In this document: in pieces, positions 52,010 through 60,156 of the stretch
Layout: every line of letters begins with the position of its first letter
Numbering within the stretch: position 1 is the stretch's first letter
NCBI RefSeq assembly: GCF_029892485.1
Contig: NZ_JARXVG010000020.1
Span: 1 to 64,000, forward strand
DNA from: Variovorax boronicumulans
GTDB lineage: Bacteria > Pseudomonadota > Gammaproteobacteria > Burkholderiales > Burkholderiaceae_C
Reading direction: 5' to 3'
DNA: 64,000 nt
Position numbers and translations under genes: made by a program
The notes under the pieces: model-generated
Database searches by the model: none
What the model saw: only the letters and a program-made list of their open reading frames with translations
Told to the model about the DNA's origin: nothing

Positions 52010-53219
52010 AGCCTTGTGAGGGGGCGATCCATTCGATGGCGTCGTTCGTGCCAGTCGCCGTTACGTTGGCACCCGTGAAAAGCATGCGCTCTTCGACCAG
52101 CAGGAAGCTTGGCGCGCCGTCACCGATCTTCAACATCTGAAGCGTGGCGCCGCCGAGGTCCAGCGTGCCGCCAGGCCAGTCGGGTTGGGCCGTGACGGTC
52201 CAGCGAACAGGGCCGGGCGCGATGGCGCGAAGGGCATCGTCCAGGGGCGCGGGGCCGATCGATGCCCAGCCTTCCGATCCGCCGACGAGGTAGCTGTTGT
52301 CGCCGGCGTTGTCCACCACGCGAATCACCCTGTCGGACAGCCGCGTGACGAGGCCCGCTTCGAGCGCATAGTGCGCATCGCCGCGTCCCTCCGGGTCGAG
52401 GCGGCCGATCTCGTCGTACGCGGGCTCCTCGATGTTCACCGCGCGCCGGCCCTCGGGGCCGTCCGCGAGCCTCGGCATGTTCAGCGGGATCTCGCGCAGC
52501 TGGCGCGCATGGGCGAGGAATTCGTCGGCACGCTGGAAAACGTCGAGCTGCTGCAGCACGCGCCGCGTCACGTTCATCAGCTTGAGCCCGCGCGCCGGGT
52601 CCAGCGCATCCGCCGGACGCAGCCACATGTGCTCGACGGTCTCGCGGCCGTCGGGGCGCACCTCTTGCCCGGCCGGCATCAGCGCGACGAAGAAGCGCGT
52701 GTCGAAGCGCCGCGGCATGCCGGGCGGCGTGAGCCAGTGGCCGAAGTAGACGACGCGGTCGCCGGCAAGGCGCCAATCGCGCCGTTCGCACATGGCGAGC
52801 AGCGCATCGGTGCCTTGCTCGGCCGCATCGCGCATGGCGGCGAGTTCGCCGGAGGGCAGGCCGAGCAGCTGCACCGGAAGGTCCTGTGCATCGTTCGCGA
52901 AGAGAAGGCCCGCCTCCTCGAAGCATTCGCGGATCGCGGCCGCGTAGAAGTCGAGCCCGCCTTCGGACACCGCGAGGCGCTCGCTCGCCGCGGCATCGTC
53001 CAGGCCCGTGCACAGCGGATGCAGGTGGCGGTCGTGGGCATCCACCACGCCGCCGGGGAAGACGCTCGCACCGCTGTTCTGGTCATTGGCCTTCTCGGCC
53101 CGGCGCAGCATCAGGGCTTCGAGGCCTTCGCTGCCGTCGCGCAGCACGACCAGCGTGGCGGCGGTGCGGATGGGGCGCGGAGCGGGAACGGGAGCAGGGG
53201 CGGATGTCGTGGCGGTCAT
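51945..53219 (-). CDS. Nudix hydrolase with degenerate metallo-beta-lactamase-like tail
   Basis: The 424-residue protein has a Nudix domain (about 15-220) with PGGVVD and AAIRECFEEAGLLF, matching the Nudix box (R97, E98, E101, E102). The C-terminal part (about 275-395) follows a metallo-beta-lactamase pattern (VVDNAGDNSYLVGG, APSFLLVEERMLFTGANV), but the metal-binding TH-x-H-x-DH segment reads TVTAQPDWPGGT. The second domain should therefore not bind zinc. Its 3' end overlaps the MocR gene tail-to-tail by 65 bases. Confidence 0.8.
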   Translation of the reverse strand: MTATTSAPAPVPAPRPIRTAATLVVLRDGSEGLEALMLRRAEKANDQNSGASVFPGGVVDAHDRHLHPLCTGLDDAAASERLAVSEGGLDFYAAAIRECFEEAGLLFANDAQDLPVQLLGLPSGELAAMRDAAEQGTDALLAMCERRDWRLAGDRVVYFGHWLTPPGMPRRFDTRFFVALMPAGQEVRPDGRETVEHMWLRPADALDPARGLKLMNVTRRVLQQLDVFQRADEFLAHARQLREIPLNMPRLADGPEGRRAVNIEEPAYDEIGRLDPEGRGDAHYALEAGLVTRLSDRVIRVVDNAGDNSYLVGGSEGWASIGPAPLDDALRAIAPGPVRWTVTAQPDWPGGTLDLGGATLQMLKIGDGAPSFLLVEERMLFTGANVTATGTNDAIEWIAPSQGFIHRPRARSHVDAADAPAYRR

Positions 53220-53270
53220 GCGGCGCTATTGTGAATGTGCGGACGCCGCCGCGCGCGAGACCGCCGCGCT

Positions 53271-54248
53271 CTATTCCAGCGAGATGTTGTTGTCCTTGAC
53301 CACCTTGGCCCAGCGCCTGGACTCGGCGTCGATGACTTGCGAGAAATCTGCCGGCGAGCCGCCCACCGGAACCAAGCCGAACTCGCCCAGATACTGCCTG
53401 TACTCGCCCGACTCCGCGATGCGGCGCGACACCGCGGCGAGCTGGTCGACGACGGATTGCGGCGTTCCCTTCAGCGCAAAGACGCCGTGCCATGAATCGC
53501 CTTCGAAGCCGGGAAAACTCTCCGCCACGGTAGGCACCTGCGCCAGCGAGTCGAGCCTGCGGGCACTGGAGACGGCCAGGGGCCGGACCTTGCCTGCCTT
53601 GATGTAGGGCAGCACGTCCGCGATGGGCGAGAACGCAACATCGACCCGGCCGCCGATCAGGTCGGTCAGGCCACCGTCGCGGTAGGGAATGTGGTTCAGC
53701 GTGAGCCCCGCGCTGTTGGCGAGATAGGCCATCGACATGTGCGGCACGGTGCCCATGCCGTAAGACGCATAGCTCACCTGGCCGGGCCTGGACTTGGCCG
53801 CCTTGATGAGGTCGGCCAGCGTCTTGTAGGGCGACTCTGTGGGGACCGAAACCACGAGCGGGATGGACAGCATCCGCGTGACTGGCACCAGGTCCTTGGG
53901 CTGGTAGGGCAGCTTCCTGTACGCGAAGGGATTGATCGTGACCGTGCCGCTGGCGGTGTAGAGCAACGTGTAGCCGTCCGCGGGCGAAGCGACGACCGCC
54001 TGCGTACCGACGATGGTGGACGCGCCGGCCCGGTTTTCCACGATCACCGGCTGCTGCAGCTGCTTGCTCACCCGGTCGCCCCAGTAGCGCGCCATCACAT
54101 CGGGCGCGGTGCCGGCGGGGAACGGCACCACGAGCCGGATGGCCTTGGTGGGGTATCGGTCCTGCGCGTGCGCGGAAGCGATGGCGACCAGGCCGAGCAA
54201 GGCGGCCATCGTGGCTGATCGCAGGCGAGTGACAGGGGTGCGGTGCAT
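53271..54248 (-). CDS. Bug-family tripartite tricarboxylate-type solute-binding protein
   Basis: From MHRTPVTRLRSATM the 325-residue protein has a signal peptide ending ASAHA-Q. The Bug signature follows: YPTKAIRLVVPFPAGTAPDV, ADGYTLLYTASGTVTINPF, HIPYRDGGLTDLIGGRVDVA. Bug receptors capture carboxylates or aromatics in the periplasm. It diverges from the AraC regulator, which probably controls it and the catabolic genes to its right. Confidence 0.9.
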   Translation of the reverse strand: MHRTPVTRLRSATMAALLGLVAIASAHAQDRYPTKAIRLVVPFPAGTAPDVMARYWGDRVSKQLQQPVIVENRAGASTIVGTQAVVASPADGYTLLYTASGTVTINPFAYRKLPYQPKDLVPVTRMLSIPLVVSVPTESPYKTLADLIKAAKSRPGQVSYASYGMGTVPHMSMAYLANSAGLTLNHIPYRDGGLTDLIGGRVDVAFSPIADVLPYIKAGKVRPLAVSSARRLDSLAQVPTVAESFPGFEGDSWHGVFALKGTPQSVVDQLAAVSRRIAESGEYRQYLGEFGLVPVGGSPADFSQVIDAESRRWAKVVKDNNISLE

Positions 54249-54429
54249 GCTTGTCTCCGTTGTGAATCGACGCGATCGATTGCAGCGCCTATTCGACATG
54301 GCGCCAAGCTTCGACGCGGGAAACACTTTTCCAGTGCGTGGCGCGCGCATGAAAATCGGCCGGATGCGTACCATCGATCGAATCGGTCATCCATCGAACT
54401 CCAGACACAGCACCCGGGAGCAGCATCCA

Positions 54430-55461
54430 GTGGCAACGTCCACAAAACTTGCAGGCGTCAAAGGCACCGTTTCCATCGAATTGGTCCATGAGGCGCTGCA
54501 TGCAGCATTGCTGAGGAACATGGACATCAGCCGCGTGCTCGAGACGGCGAACCTGGATTCCGGGCTGTTGCAGTCCGGCCGCGCAAGGATCCCGGCGGCG
54601 GCGTACTCGCGGATGTGGGTTGCTCTGGCCGACCTCATGGATGACGAATTCTTCGGCCTCGACCACCATGGGCTCAGGCGCGGCAGCTACGCGCTCATGA
54701 CGCGCGCTGCCGTCAGCGCACACAACCTAGAGCACGCACTGCGCCGGATCCTGCGGTTCCTGCGAATCACGCTGGACGACTTTCGCGGCGAGCTGATACG
54801 CACGGACGGCGAAGCGCGCATCGTGTTGCACGACGGCGGTGTGATGCGTCGGCTGTTCGGCTACGGCACATGGTTCATCCTGGTCCACGGCCTGGCATGC
54901 TGGCTGGTTCACCGCCGGATTCCGCTGCGCGAGATGCAGTTCCGGTGTCCGGCGCCCGTCGACGACAGCCACTACCGCACGAGGTTCTGCCAGAACGTCG
55001 TCTTCGCGGGGGCATCGACGCACATCGCTTTCGACAGTGCGTTCCTGGATCTGGAGATCGTTGAAACCGCCGACACGGTCGATGGCTTCTTGCGCGAAGC
55101 GCCCGGCAATCTGCTGGTGCAGTACCGCAACGAATCGAGCACCCACGCCATCGTGCGCCGGCGGCTGCGCAATCAGTTGCCCGACCAGTGGCCCGATCTG
55201 CACCGGCTCGCGCAGGATCTGCACATGTCGGGCACCACGCTCCAGAGGCGGCTGCAGCAGGAGGGCCTGAACTATCAGCGGCTGAAGGACGACCTGCGTC
55301 GCGACATTGCCATCGACCTGCTCTCGACGGCGCCGATGACCGTGGCCGAGGTGGCTGCGCGCACCGGTTTCCAGGAAGCAAGCGCATTTCACCGCGCCTT
55401 CAAGAAATGGACGGGCGTGAGCCCCGGCGCTTACCGGATGGCGGGCCCGGCAAAGTCCTAG
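54430..55461 (+). CDS. AraC-family transcriptional regulator (OruR-like)
   Basis: I choose the GTG at 54430 (VATSTKLAGVKGTVSIELVH), with GGGAG about ten bases upstream, because it gives the usual length of about 343 residues; earlier ATGs would run into the Bug promoter region. The N-terminal domain is the arabinose-binding-like type, and the C-terminal AraC HTH pair is clear (LHMSGTTLQRRLQQEGLNY, VAEVAARTGFQEASAFHRAF). It likely regulates the nitroreductase/CoA-ligase genes downstream. Confidence 0.88.
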   Translation: MATSTKLAGVKGTVSIELVHEALHAALLRNMDISRVLETANLDSGLLQSGRARIPAAAYSRMWVALADLMDDEFFGLDHHGLRRGSYALMTRAAVSAHNLEHALRRILRFLRITLDDFRGELIRTDGEARIVLHDGGVMRRLFGYGTWFILVHGLACWLVHRRIPLREMQFRCPAPVDDSHYRTRFCQNVVFAGASTHIAFDSAFLDLEIVETADTVDGFLREAPGNLLVQYRNESSTHAIVRRRLRNQLPDQWPDLHRLAQDLHMSGTTLQRRLQQEGLNYQRLKDDLRRDIAIDLLSTAPMTVAEVAARTGFQEASAFHRAFKKWTGVSPGAYRMAGPAKS

Positions 55462-55477
55462 CTGTCGTTCTGGAAGT

Positions 55478-55515
55478 GGCACGGGGTGGCGGGTCACCCC
55501 ACTCCATCTGGTGCC
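55478..55515 (+). terminator. Nested hairpin after the AraC gene
   Basis: GGGGTG (55483-55488) pairs with CACCCC (55495-55500), and outer arms GGCAC and GTGCC flank it (55478-55482, 55511-55515). It lies 17 bases after the AraC stop with no U-run. Confidence 0.35.
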
Positions 55516-55600
55516 GTTGGGCATCGACGCGCAATTCCAGCGTCCCTAGAGTGGGCGTCTGGATTTGCAGCCGTTTCCCCTCACAGCAGGACCCCGAACG

Positions 55601-56341
55601 ATGAACCGAATGACAGCGTCGCCGCTGGACCCGAAAACGCTGCGCGAGGCGGTGGACTGGGCCATCGTGACGCGGCGCAGCGTGCGCGCTTTCCTCCCGA
55701 CGCCGGTGCCGACCCACGACATCGAATCGATTCTGGAAACCGCCAGCCACAGCGCTTCGGGCATGAACATGCAGCCCTGGCGTGTGCACGTCGTGACCGG
55801 CGCGGCGAAGGACCGGTTGAGCGCACGGCTTGCGGCAGTCGACGACGATCCCGGGCTCGCCGCGGAATTGACCGAGGCCTACGACTATTACCCGCGCAAG
55901 TGGGTCGCGCCCTACCTGGAGAGACGCCGCAAGGTGGGATGGGATCTTTACGGGCTCCTCGGGATTGCAAAGGGCGACAAGTCCCGCATGCACCTTCAGC
56001 ATGGCCGCAACTATCGCTTCTTCGACGCGCCGGTCGGCTTGTTCTTCACCGTCGAGCGCCAGTTGGCGGAGGGAAGCCTTCTCGACTACGGGATGTTCCT
56101 GCAGAGCGTGATGGTGGCCGCACGCGCGCGCAACCTTCACACCTGCCCGCAAGCCGCGTTTCTCAAGTTTCATCGCGAGATTGCAAGCTGCTTGGGGATC
56201 CCCGACGGGCAGATGCTCGTGTGCGGGATGAGCCTTGGCCATGCCGACGAAACGGCCATCGAGAACACGCTGGTCACGCAGAGAGAACCGGTCTCTTCGT
56301 TCACCACTTTCCATCCGGATCCCAAGGAGACCATGGCATGA
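55601..56341 (+). CDS. Nitroreductase-family flavoprotein
   Basis: The 246-residue protein has the nitroreductase FMN pattern (AIVTRRSVRAFLPTPVP, ETASHSASGMNMQPWRVHVV, DYGMFLQSVMVAARARNLHT, LVCGMSLGHADETAIENT). Such enzymes reduce nitro groups, enoates or quinones with NAD(P)H. The start is MNRMTASPLD; a second ATG three codons on is possible. Its stop overlaps the CoA-ligase start (ATGA), so it is coupled to that gene. Confidence 0.88.
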   Translation: MNRMTASPLDPKTLREAVDWAIVTRRSVRAFLPTPVPTHDIESILETASHSASGMNMQPWRVHVVTGAAKDRLSARLAAVDDDPGLAAELTEAYDYYPRKWVAPYLERRRKVGWDLYGLLGIAKGDKSRMHLQHGRNYRFFDAPVGLFFTVERQLAEGSLLDYGMFLQSVMVAARARNLHTCPQAAFLKFHREIASCLGIPDGQMLVCGMSLGHADETAIENTLVTQREPVSSFTTFHPDPKETMA

Positions 56342-57990
56342 GCGCAGCATCCTATTCAGTTGGCCTGGAGCGTTGTGCGGCCAACCACGTTCCTCTCACG
56401 CCGTTGGGGTTCCTGGATCGGGCCGCCCTTGTGCATCCACGACGCATCGCAGTGGTCCACGGGGACCTGACCCGCACCTGGGCGCAGACGCGGGAGCGCT
56501 GCCATCGGCTGGCGTCTGCGCTGGTGGCCATGGGAATTGAGCACGGCGATACCGTGTCGGTGCTTGCGCCGAACACGCCGGCCATGCTGGAGGCGCACTT
56601 CGGCGTTCCTCTCGCCGGTGCAGTGCTCAACGCCATCAACCATCGGCTGGATGCCGAAGGCGTGGCATTCATCCTCCGGCACGGCGAGTGCAAGCTGTTG
56701 ATGGTCGACCGGGAGTACGCCGGCGTTGCGGCGGCTGCGCTGGAATTGCTCGACCACCGTCCCATCGTCGTCGATATCAACGATCACCTGGCTCCGGCTG
56801 GCGCGTCCGTCGGCGTGGTGGACTATGAATCGCTTCTTGCCCGGGGCGATCCCGGATTTCCGGGCGTCTGGCCGAGCGACGAGTGGCAGCCCATTGCCCT
56901 GAACTACACATCCGGCACGACCGGGGATCCCAAGGGCGTCGTGGCGAGCCACCGGGGCACCTACCTGATGAGCCAGCTCCAGATCACCAACTGGTCGATG
57001 CCGCGCGCACCGCGCTACCTGTGGACGCTGCCGATGTTCCACGCCAATGGCTGGTGCTTCACATGGGCCATCACCGCGGCTGCGGGCACCCACGTCTGCC
57101 TGCGCAAGGTTTCCGCCGATGCAGTCATGGCGGCGATCGACGCGCATGGCATCGATCACCTGTGCGCTGCGCCGATCGTCATGGCGATGCTCGCGGACGC
57201 AGCCCGAGGCAGGACCTTGCCCCGGCCGGTGCGTGTGTTGACCGCCGGCTCGCCGCCGCCGCTGGCCGTTCTGGAAGCGGTCCGCTCGATGGGATTCGAT
57301 GTGGATCACGTGTTCGGCATCACCGAGGTGTCCGGAACACCGGTGAGTTGCGAATGGCAGGACGGATGGGATGAGCTGCCGCCCGCCGAGCAGGGCAAGC
57401 TTCGGGTACGTCAGGGAGCCCGTGCGGCAATGTTCGAAGGGCTGATGGTGGGCGACGCCGACACGCTCGAGCCTGTTGCGTCGGACGGCCGAACGGCCGG
57501 CGAACTGATGCTGCGCGGCAATACCGTGATGATGGGCTACTTCAAGAACGAAGCTGCGACGCGCAGGGCACTGGCCGGCGGTTGGTTTCGCACCGGCGAC
57601 GTGGCGGTTCTGCACGACAACGGCTATGTCCAGATCACCGACAGGTCCAAGGATGTGATCATCTCCGGCGGGGAGAACATTTCCTCCGTCGAAGTGGAGG
57701 AGGTGATCCATGGCCATCCGGCCGTGCTGCATGCGGCCGTGGTGGCCCAGCCCGACGCGAAGTGGGGCGAGGTCCCCTGTGCATTCATCGAGCTGAGGGC
57801 TGGCGCGGAGCAGCCGTCAGAGCAGGACATCATCGATTTCTGCCGCGCGCGACTGGCCCATTTCAAATGCCCCCAACGCATCGTCTTTCACGCGCTGCCG
57901 AAGACAGCCACGGGAAAGATCCAGAAGTTCAGGCTTCGCGAGGAGGCTGGGAGCGCGGCCGCCATCACCCGTCTGGCCGGCCATGCCTGA
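56338..57990 (+). CDS. Acyl-CoA synthetase (AMP-forming)
   Basis: The 550-residue adenylate-forming enzyme has the P-loop LNYTSGTTGDPKGVVASHRG (about 188-207), the VFGITEVSGTP motif, RTGDVAVLHDNGYVQITDRS with the hinge, and the C-terminal lysine motif KTATGKIQKF. It resembles medium-chain or aromatic acyl-CoA ligases. Position between a nitroreductase and a MaoC hydratase suggests activation of a carboxylate imported by the nearby Bug system. Confidence 0.9.
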   Translation: MSAASYSVGLERCAANHVPLTPLGFLDRAALVHPRRIAVVHGDLTRTWAQTRERCHRLASALVAMGIEHGDTVSVLAPNTPAMLEAHFGVPLAGAVLNAINHRLDAEGVAFILRHGECKLLMVDREYAGVAAAALELLDHRPIVVDINDHLAPAGASVGVVDYESLLARGDPGFPGVWPSDEWQPIALNYTSGTTGDPKGVVASHRGTYLMSQLQITNWSMPRAPRYLWTLPMFHANGWCFTWAITAAAGTHVCLRKVSADAVMAAIDAHGIDHLCAAPIVMAMLADAARGRTLPRPVRVLTAGSPPPLAVLEAVRSMGFDVDHVFGITEVSGTPVSCEWQDGWDELPPAEQGKLRVRQGARAAMFEGLMVGDADTLEPVASDGRTAGELMLRGNTVMMGYFKNEAATRRALAGGWFRTGDVAVLHDNGYVQITDRSKDVIISGGENISSVEVEEVIHGHPAVLHAAVVAQPDAKWGEVPCAFIELRAGAEQPSEQDIIDFCRARLAHFKCPQRIVFHALPKTATGKIQKFRLREEAGSAAAITRLAGHA

Positions 57991-58429
57991 GGTCTACGAA
58001 ACCGATCGCCCGGATGTCGGCGCCGGCTACCGGTTTTCTCGCACGCACACATTCGACGAGGCGCAGGTCAGGGCGTTCTCGCTGGCCGCGGGAGACGAGA
58101 ACCCGCTTCACGTCGATGCCGGCTACGCATCGGGCACCCGCTTTGGCGGCTTGATCGCCAGCGCCACGCACACCACCTCTCTCCTGATGGGTCTGACCGC
58201 CACGCACCTGTCTCCAAAGGGCAGCGTGCTCGGGATGAACTTCTCTTTCGATCTGCTGCGCGCGGTCAAGGCCACCGAAAGCGTGCTGCTGGAATGGGTC
58301 GTGACGTCGGTGGACGCCAGGCCCAAAGGCGGGCTCAGGCTGAGCCTGGACGGCGCCATGAGGGCACTCGACGGGCGCACGCTCGTGCTTGCGCAAGGCC
58401 ATGTTTCCTTTGCGCCGCGAACCGATTGA
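57983..58429 (+). CDS. MaoC-family hydratase
   Basis: The 148-residue hot-dog-fold protein has the hydratase motif FSLAAGDENPLHVDAGYASG (Asp38, His43) and TRFGGLIASATHTTSLLMG. It should add water across an enoyl-CoA. It overlaps the ligase gene by eight bases and completes the small catabolic operon. Confidence 0.85.
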   Translation: MPEVYETDRPDVGAGYRFSRTHTFDEAQVRAFSLAAGDENPLHVDAGYASGTRFGGLIASATHTTSLLMGLTATHLSPKGSVLGMNFSFDLLRAVKATESVLLEWVVTSVDARPKGGLRLSLDGAMRALDGRTLVLAQGHVSFAPRTD

Positions 58430-58500
58430 CCGCGGCACTGCCGGCACCTTCGCTATTTCCTGAGGCCCGCTAAAGTACCGAGTAGTTTTTTGAACTCCAT

Positions 58501-59211
58501 TTGTCTGTTTTGAACTCTATTGGCTCCGACCACACCCGATTCGACGCCGCCATCGTGGACCTCGACGGCACCATGGTCGACACGCTCGGCGACTTCGCCG
58601 AGGCCCTGAACCGCATGCTGCGCGACCTCGACCTGCCGCCGGTGCCGCCCATCGCCATCGAGCGGATGGTGGGAAAGGGCTCCGAGCACCTGATCCATTC
58701 GGCGCTCGTGCATGTGATGACGCCCGCGGGCACAGCCGACGCGGCGGGCATCCAGGCAAGCGCGCAGGCGCTGTTCGAGCGCGCCTGGGAGCGCTACCAG
58801 CACCACTACCTGGCCATCAACGGCCAGCATTCGGCGGTGTACCCGGGCGTGATCGAGGGGCTGAAGACGCTGCGTGAGCGCGGCCTGCGTCTGGCCTGCC
58901 TCACCAACAAGCCGACTTCATTCGCCAAGCCGCTGCTGGCCGCGAAAGGGCTCGATGGCTTCTTCGAGCTGGTGTTCGGCGGCGATGCCTTCGAGCGCAA
59001 GAAGCCCGACCCGCTGCCGCTCTTGAAGACCTGCGAGGCACTGGGCACCACGCCCGCGCGCACGCTGATGGTCGGCGACTCCAGCAATGACGCACGCGCC
59101 GCAAGGGCCGCCGGCTGCCCGGTCGTCCTCGTGACCTACGGCTACAACCACGGCGAGCCGGTGCGCGGCGTGGATGCGGACGGCTTCGTGGATTCGCTGG
59201 CCGATCTCTGA
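58501..59211 (+). CDS. gph: Phosphoglycolate phosphatase-type HAD hydrolase
   Basis: The 236-residue HAD protein has motif I VDLDGTMVDTLGDF, motif II LTNKPTSFAK, KKPDPLPLL and VGDSSNDARAARAAG. Gph recycles 2-phosphoglycolate. No ATG fits the N-terminus; TTG codons at 58501 and 58510 are the candidates, and neither has an obvious Shine-Dalgarno. It is convergent with the next gene, only 12 bases away. Confidence 0.85.
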   Translation: MSVLNSIGSDHTRFDAAIVDLDGTMVDTLGDFAEALNRMLRDLDLPPVPPIAIERMVGKGSEHLIHSALVHVMTPAGTADAAGIQASAQALFERAWERYQHHYLAINGQHSAVYPGVIEGLKTLRERGLRLACLTNKPTSFAKPLLAAKGLDGFFELVFGGDAFERKKPDPLPLLKTCEALGTTPARTLMVGDSSNDARAARAAGCPVVLVTYGYNHGEPVRGVDADGFVDSLADL

Positions 59212-59223
59212 GGTCGCTGCGGG

Positions 59224-59826
59224 TTACGGCTTGATGCCGAGCAGCGCGTCCTTCAGCTTCCAGTCTGCCGGGCTCGGGCCGAGCCAGATGCGCAGCAGCG
59301 CATTGAAGAAGGCCGGCTCCTTCACCGGGTCGGGCTGCGGCACCCCGCGCACGGTGATCACCGTGCCGGTGCCGGGCAGCCAGTCGATGGTGAAGGTGTC
59401 GCCGGTCTTCAACTGCTTCTGGTCCGCGAACATCTGGCCCATGCGCAGCAGGCCCGGGATCAGGTTGACCATTTCGCTCTTGGGCGAGTTCTCTTCCACG
59501 CCTTTGGTGAAGAGCTTGCCGAGCTCGTTGGCGTCGATGTCGCGCAGCATCGTGATCGCCACGCGCTTGGGGCCGGGCGCTGCCAGCGCCTCTTCGGGCG
59601 TGGAGACCTTCTTGCCGACATACAGGCCCGCCGTGTAGACCTTGAAGATCGCCTTGAAGCGCACGCCCGCGCCGTTGAGTTGCAACGGCGTGCCGCGCAG
59701 GTCGAGGTGGTCTTCCAGCTTGACGCCGGCGACGTCCACCTGCGCCGCCGAGGCGCCGAGCGCCGTGGTCAGGCAGGCAAGCAGGGCGAGGCGCGAGAGC
59801 GCGGTCGGGATGGAAAGTGCGGGCAA
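59224..59826 (-). CDS. Secreted chalcone-isomerase-like protein
   Basis: The 200-residue protein has a signal peptide (about 1-28, GASAA-QV) and a chalcone-isomerase-like domain (LQLNGAGVRFKAIFKVYTAG, LYVGKKVSTPEEAL, RDIDANELGKLFTKGVEEN). Bacterial members of this fold are periplasmic and mostly bind ligands; enzymatic activity is not established. Confidence 0.85.
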   Translation of the reverse strand: MPALSIPTALSRLALLACLTTALGASAAQVDVAGVKLEDHLDLRGTPLQLNGAGVRFKAIFKVYTAGLYVGKKVSTPEEALAAPGPKRVAITMLRDIDANELGKLFTKGVEENSPKSEMVNLIPGLLRMGQMFADQKQLKTGDTFTIDWLPGTGTVITVRGVPQPDPVKEPAFFNALLRIWLGPSPADWKLKDALLGIKP

Positions 59827-59957
59827 GGGGGTCTCCTTGAATTTGCGAACGGTCGTGCGAATGTATCTTTTTGTTTTAACTTCCGGCCTTCGGGGGAACC
59901 CTGAAACCCGCCTTGTCGTGCCGTAGTGCGGTTTTCGTGGGCTAAACTCGCGCTTCC

Positions 59958-60041
59958 ATGTTCGTTCATCACATCATTCAAACAGGTGAAGGCAGCCGGG
60001 GAGCCTGGCCCTGGCGTAGCCATACTTCGCTGACTGTTTGA
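59958..60041 (+). CDS. trpL: Candidate trp leader peptide (WPW)
   Basis: A 27-codon frame ATG...TGA upstream of trpE encodes MFVHHIIQTGEGSRG followed by AWPWRSHTSLTV. Trp codons at 60006-60008 and 60012-60014, separated by one Pro codon, stand out in so short a peptide. Overlapping hairpins begin three bases after its stop. This is the layout of ribosome-mediated attenuation for tryptophan biosynthesis. The existence of the leader is read directly; regulation is inference. Confidence 0.55.
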   Translation: MFVHHIIQTGEGSRGAWPWRSHTSLTV

Positions 60042-60043
60042 TT

Positions 60044-60064
60044 GCACGGCGCACGCCGTGCGCC
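60044..60064 (+). promoter_or_regulatory. Mutually exclusive hairpins in the trpE leader
   Basis: GCACGGCG (60044-60051) can pair with CGCCGTGC (60054-60061). Alternatively GGCGCAC (60048-60054) pairs with GTGCGCC (60058-60064). The two stems share bases, so only one can form at a time. No U-run follows, so which form ends transcription is unclear. Confidence 0.4.
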
Positions 60065-60156
60065 CGCGGCTCCGGATCGCCAATGACTCCGGGCCACCAG
60101 TGAATGACCTTGCCACCGACCGAAGGAGCGTCGGGCGGCAATTGGAGAACGAATCC

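Larger units (their letters stand above)
59827..60156. other. Divergent intergenic and trpE leader region
   Basis: This 330-base gap holds the promoter of the chalcone-isomerase-like gene (leftward), a trpE promoter I cannot place precisely, the leader peptide (59958-60041), and hairpins (60044-60064). GGAGA at 60144-60148 serves the trpE GTG. Confidence 0.5.

Noticed and set aside
54109..54429. Longer N-terminus for the AraC regulator from an upstream ATG
   Set aside because: It would run into the coding start and promoter region of the divergent Bug gene; the GTG at 54430 has a ribosome-binding site and gives normal length.
60058..60156. Upstream in-frame start for TrpE
   Set aside because: The added residues do not resemble TrpE, and the GTG at 60157 begins the conserved N-terminus with a Shine-Dalgarno in place.
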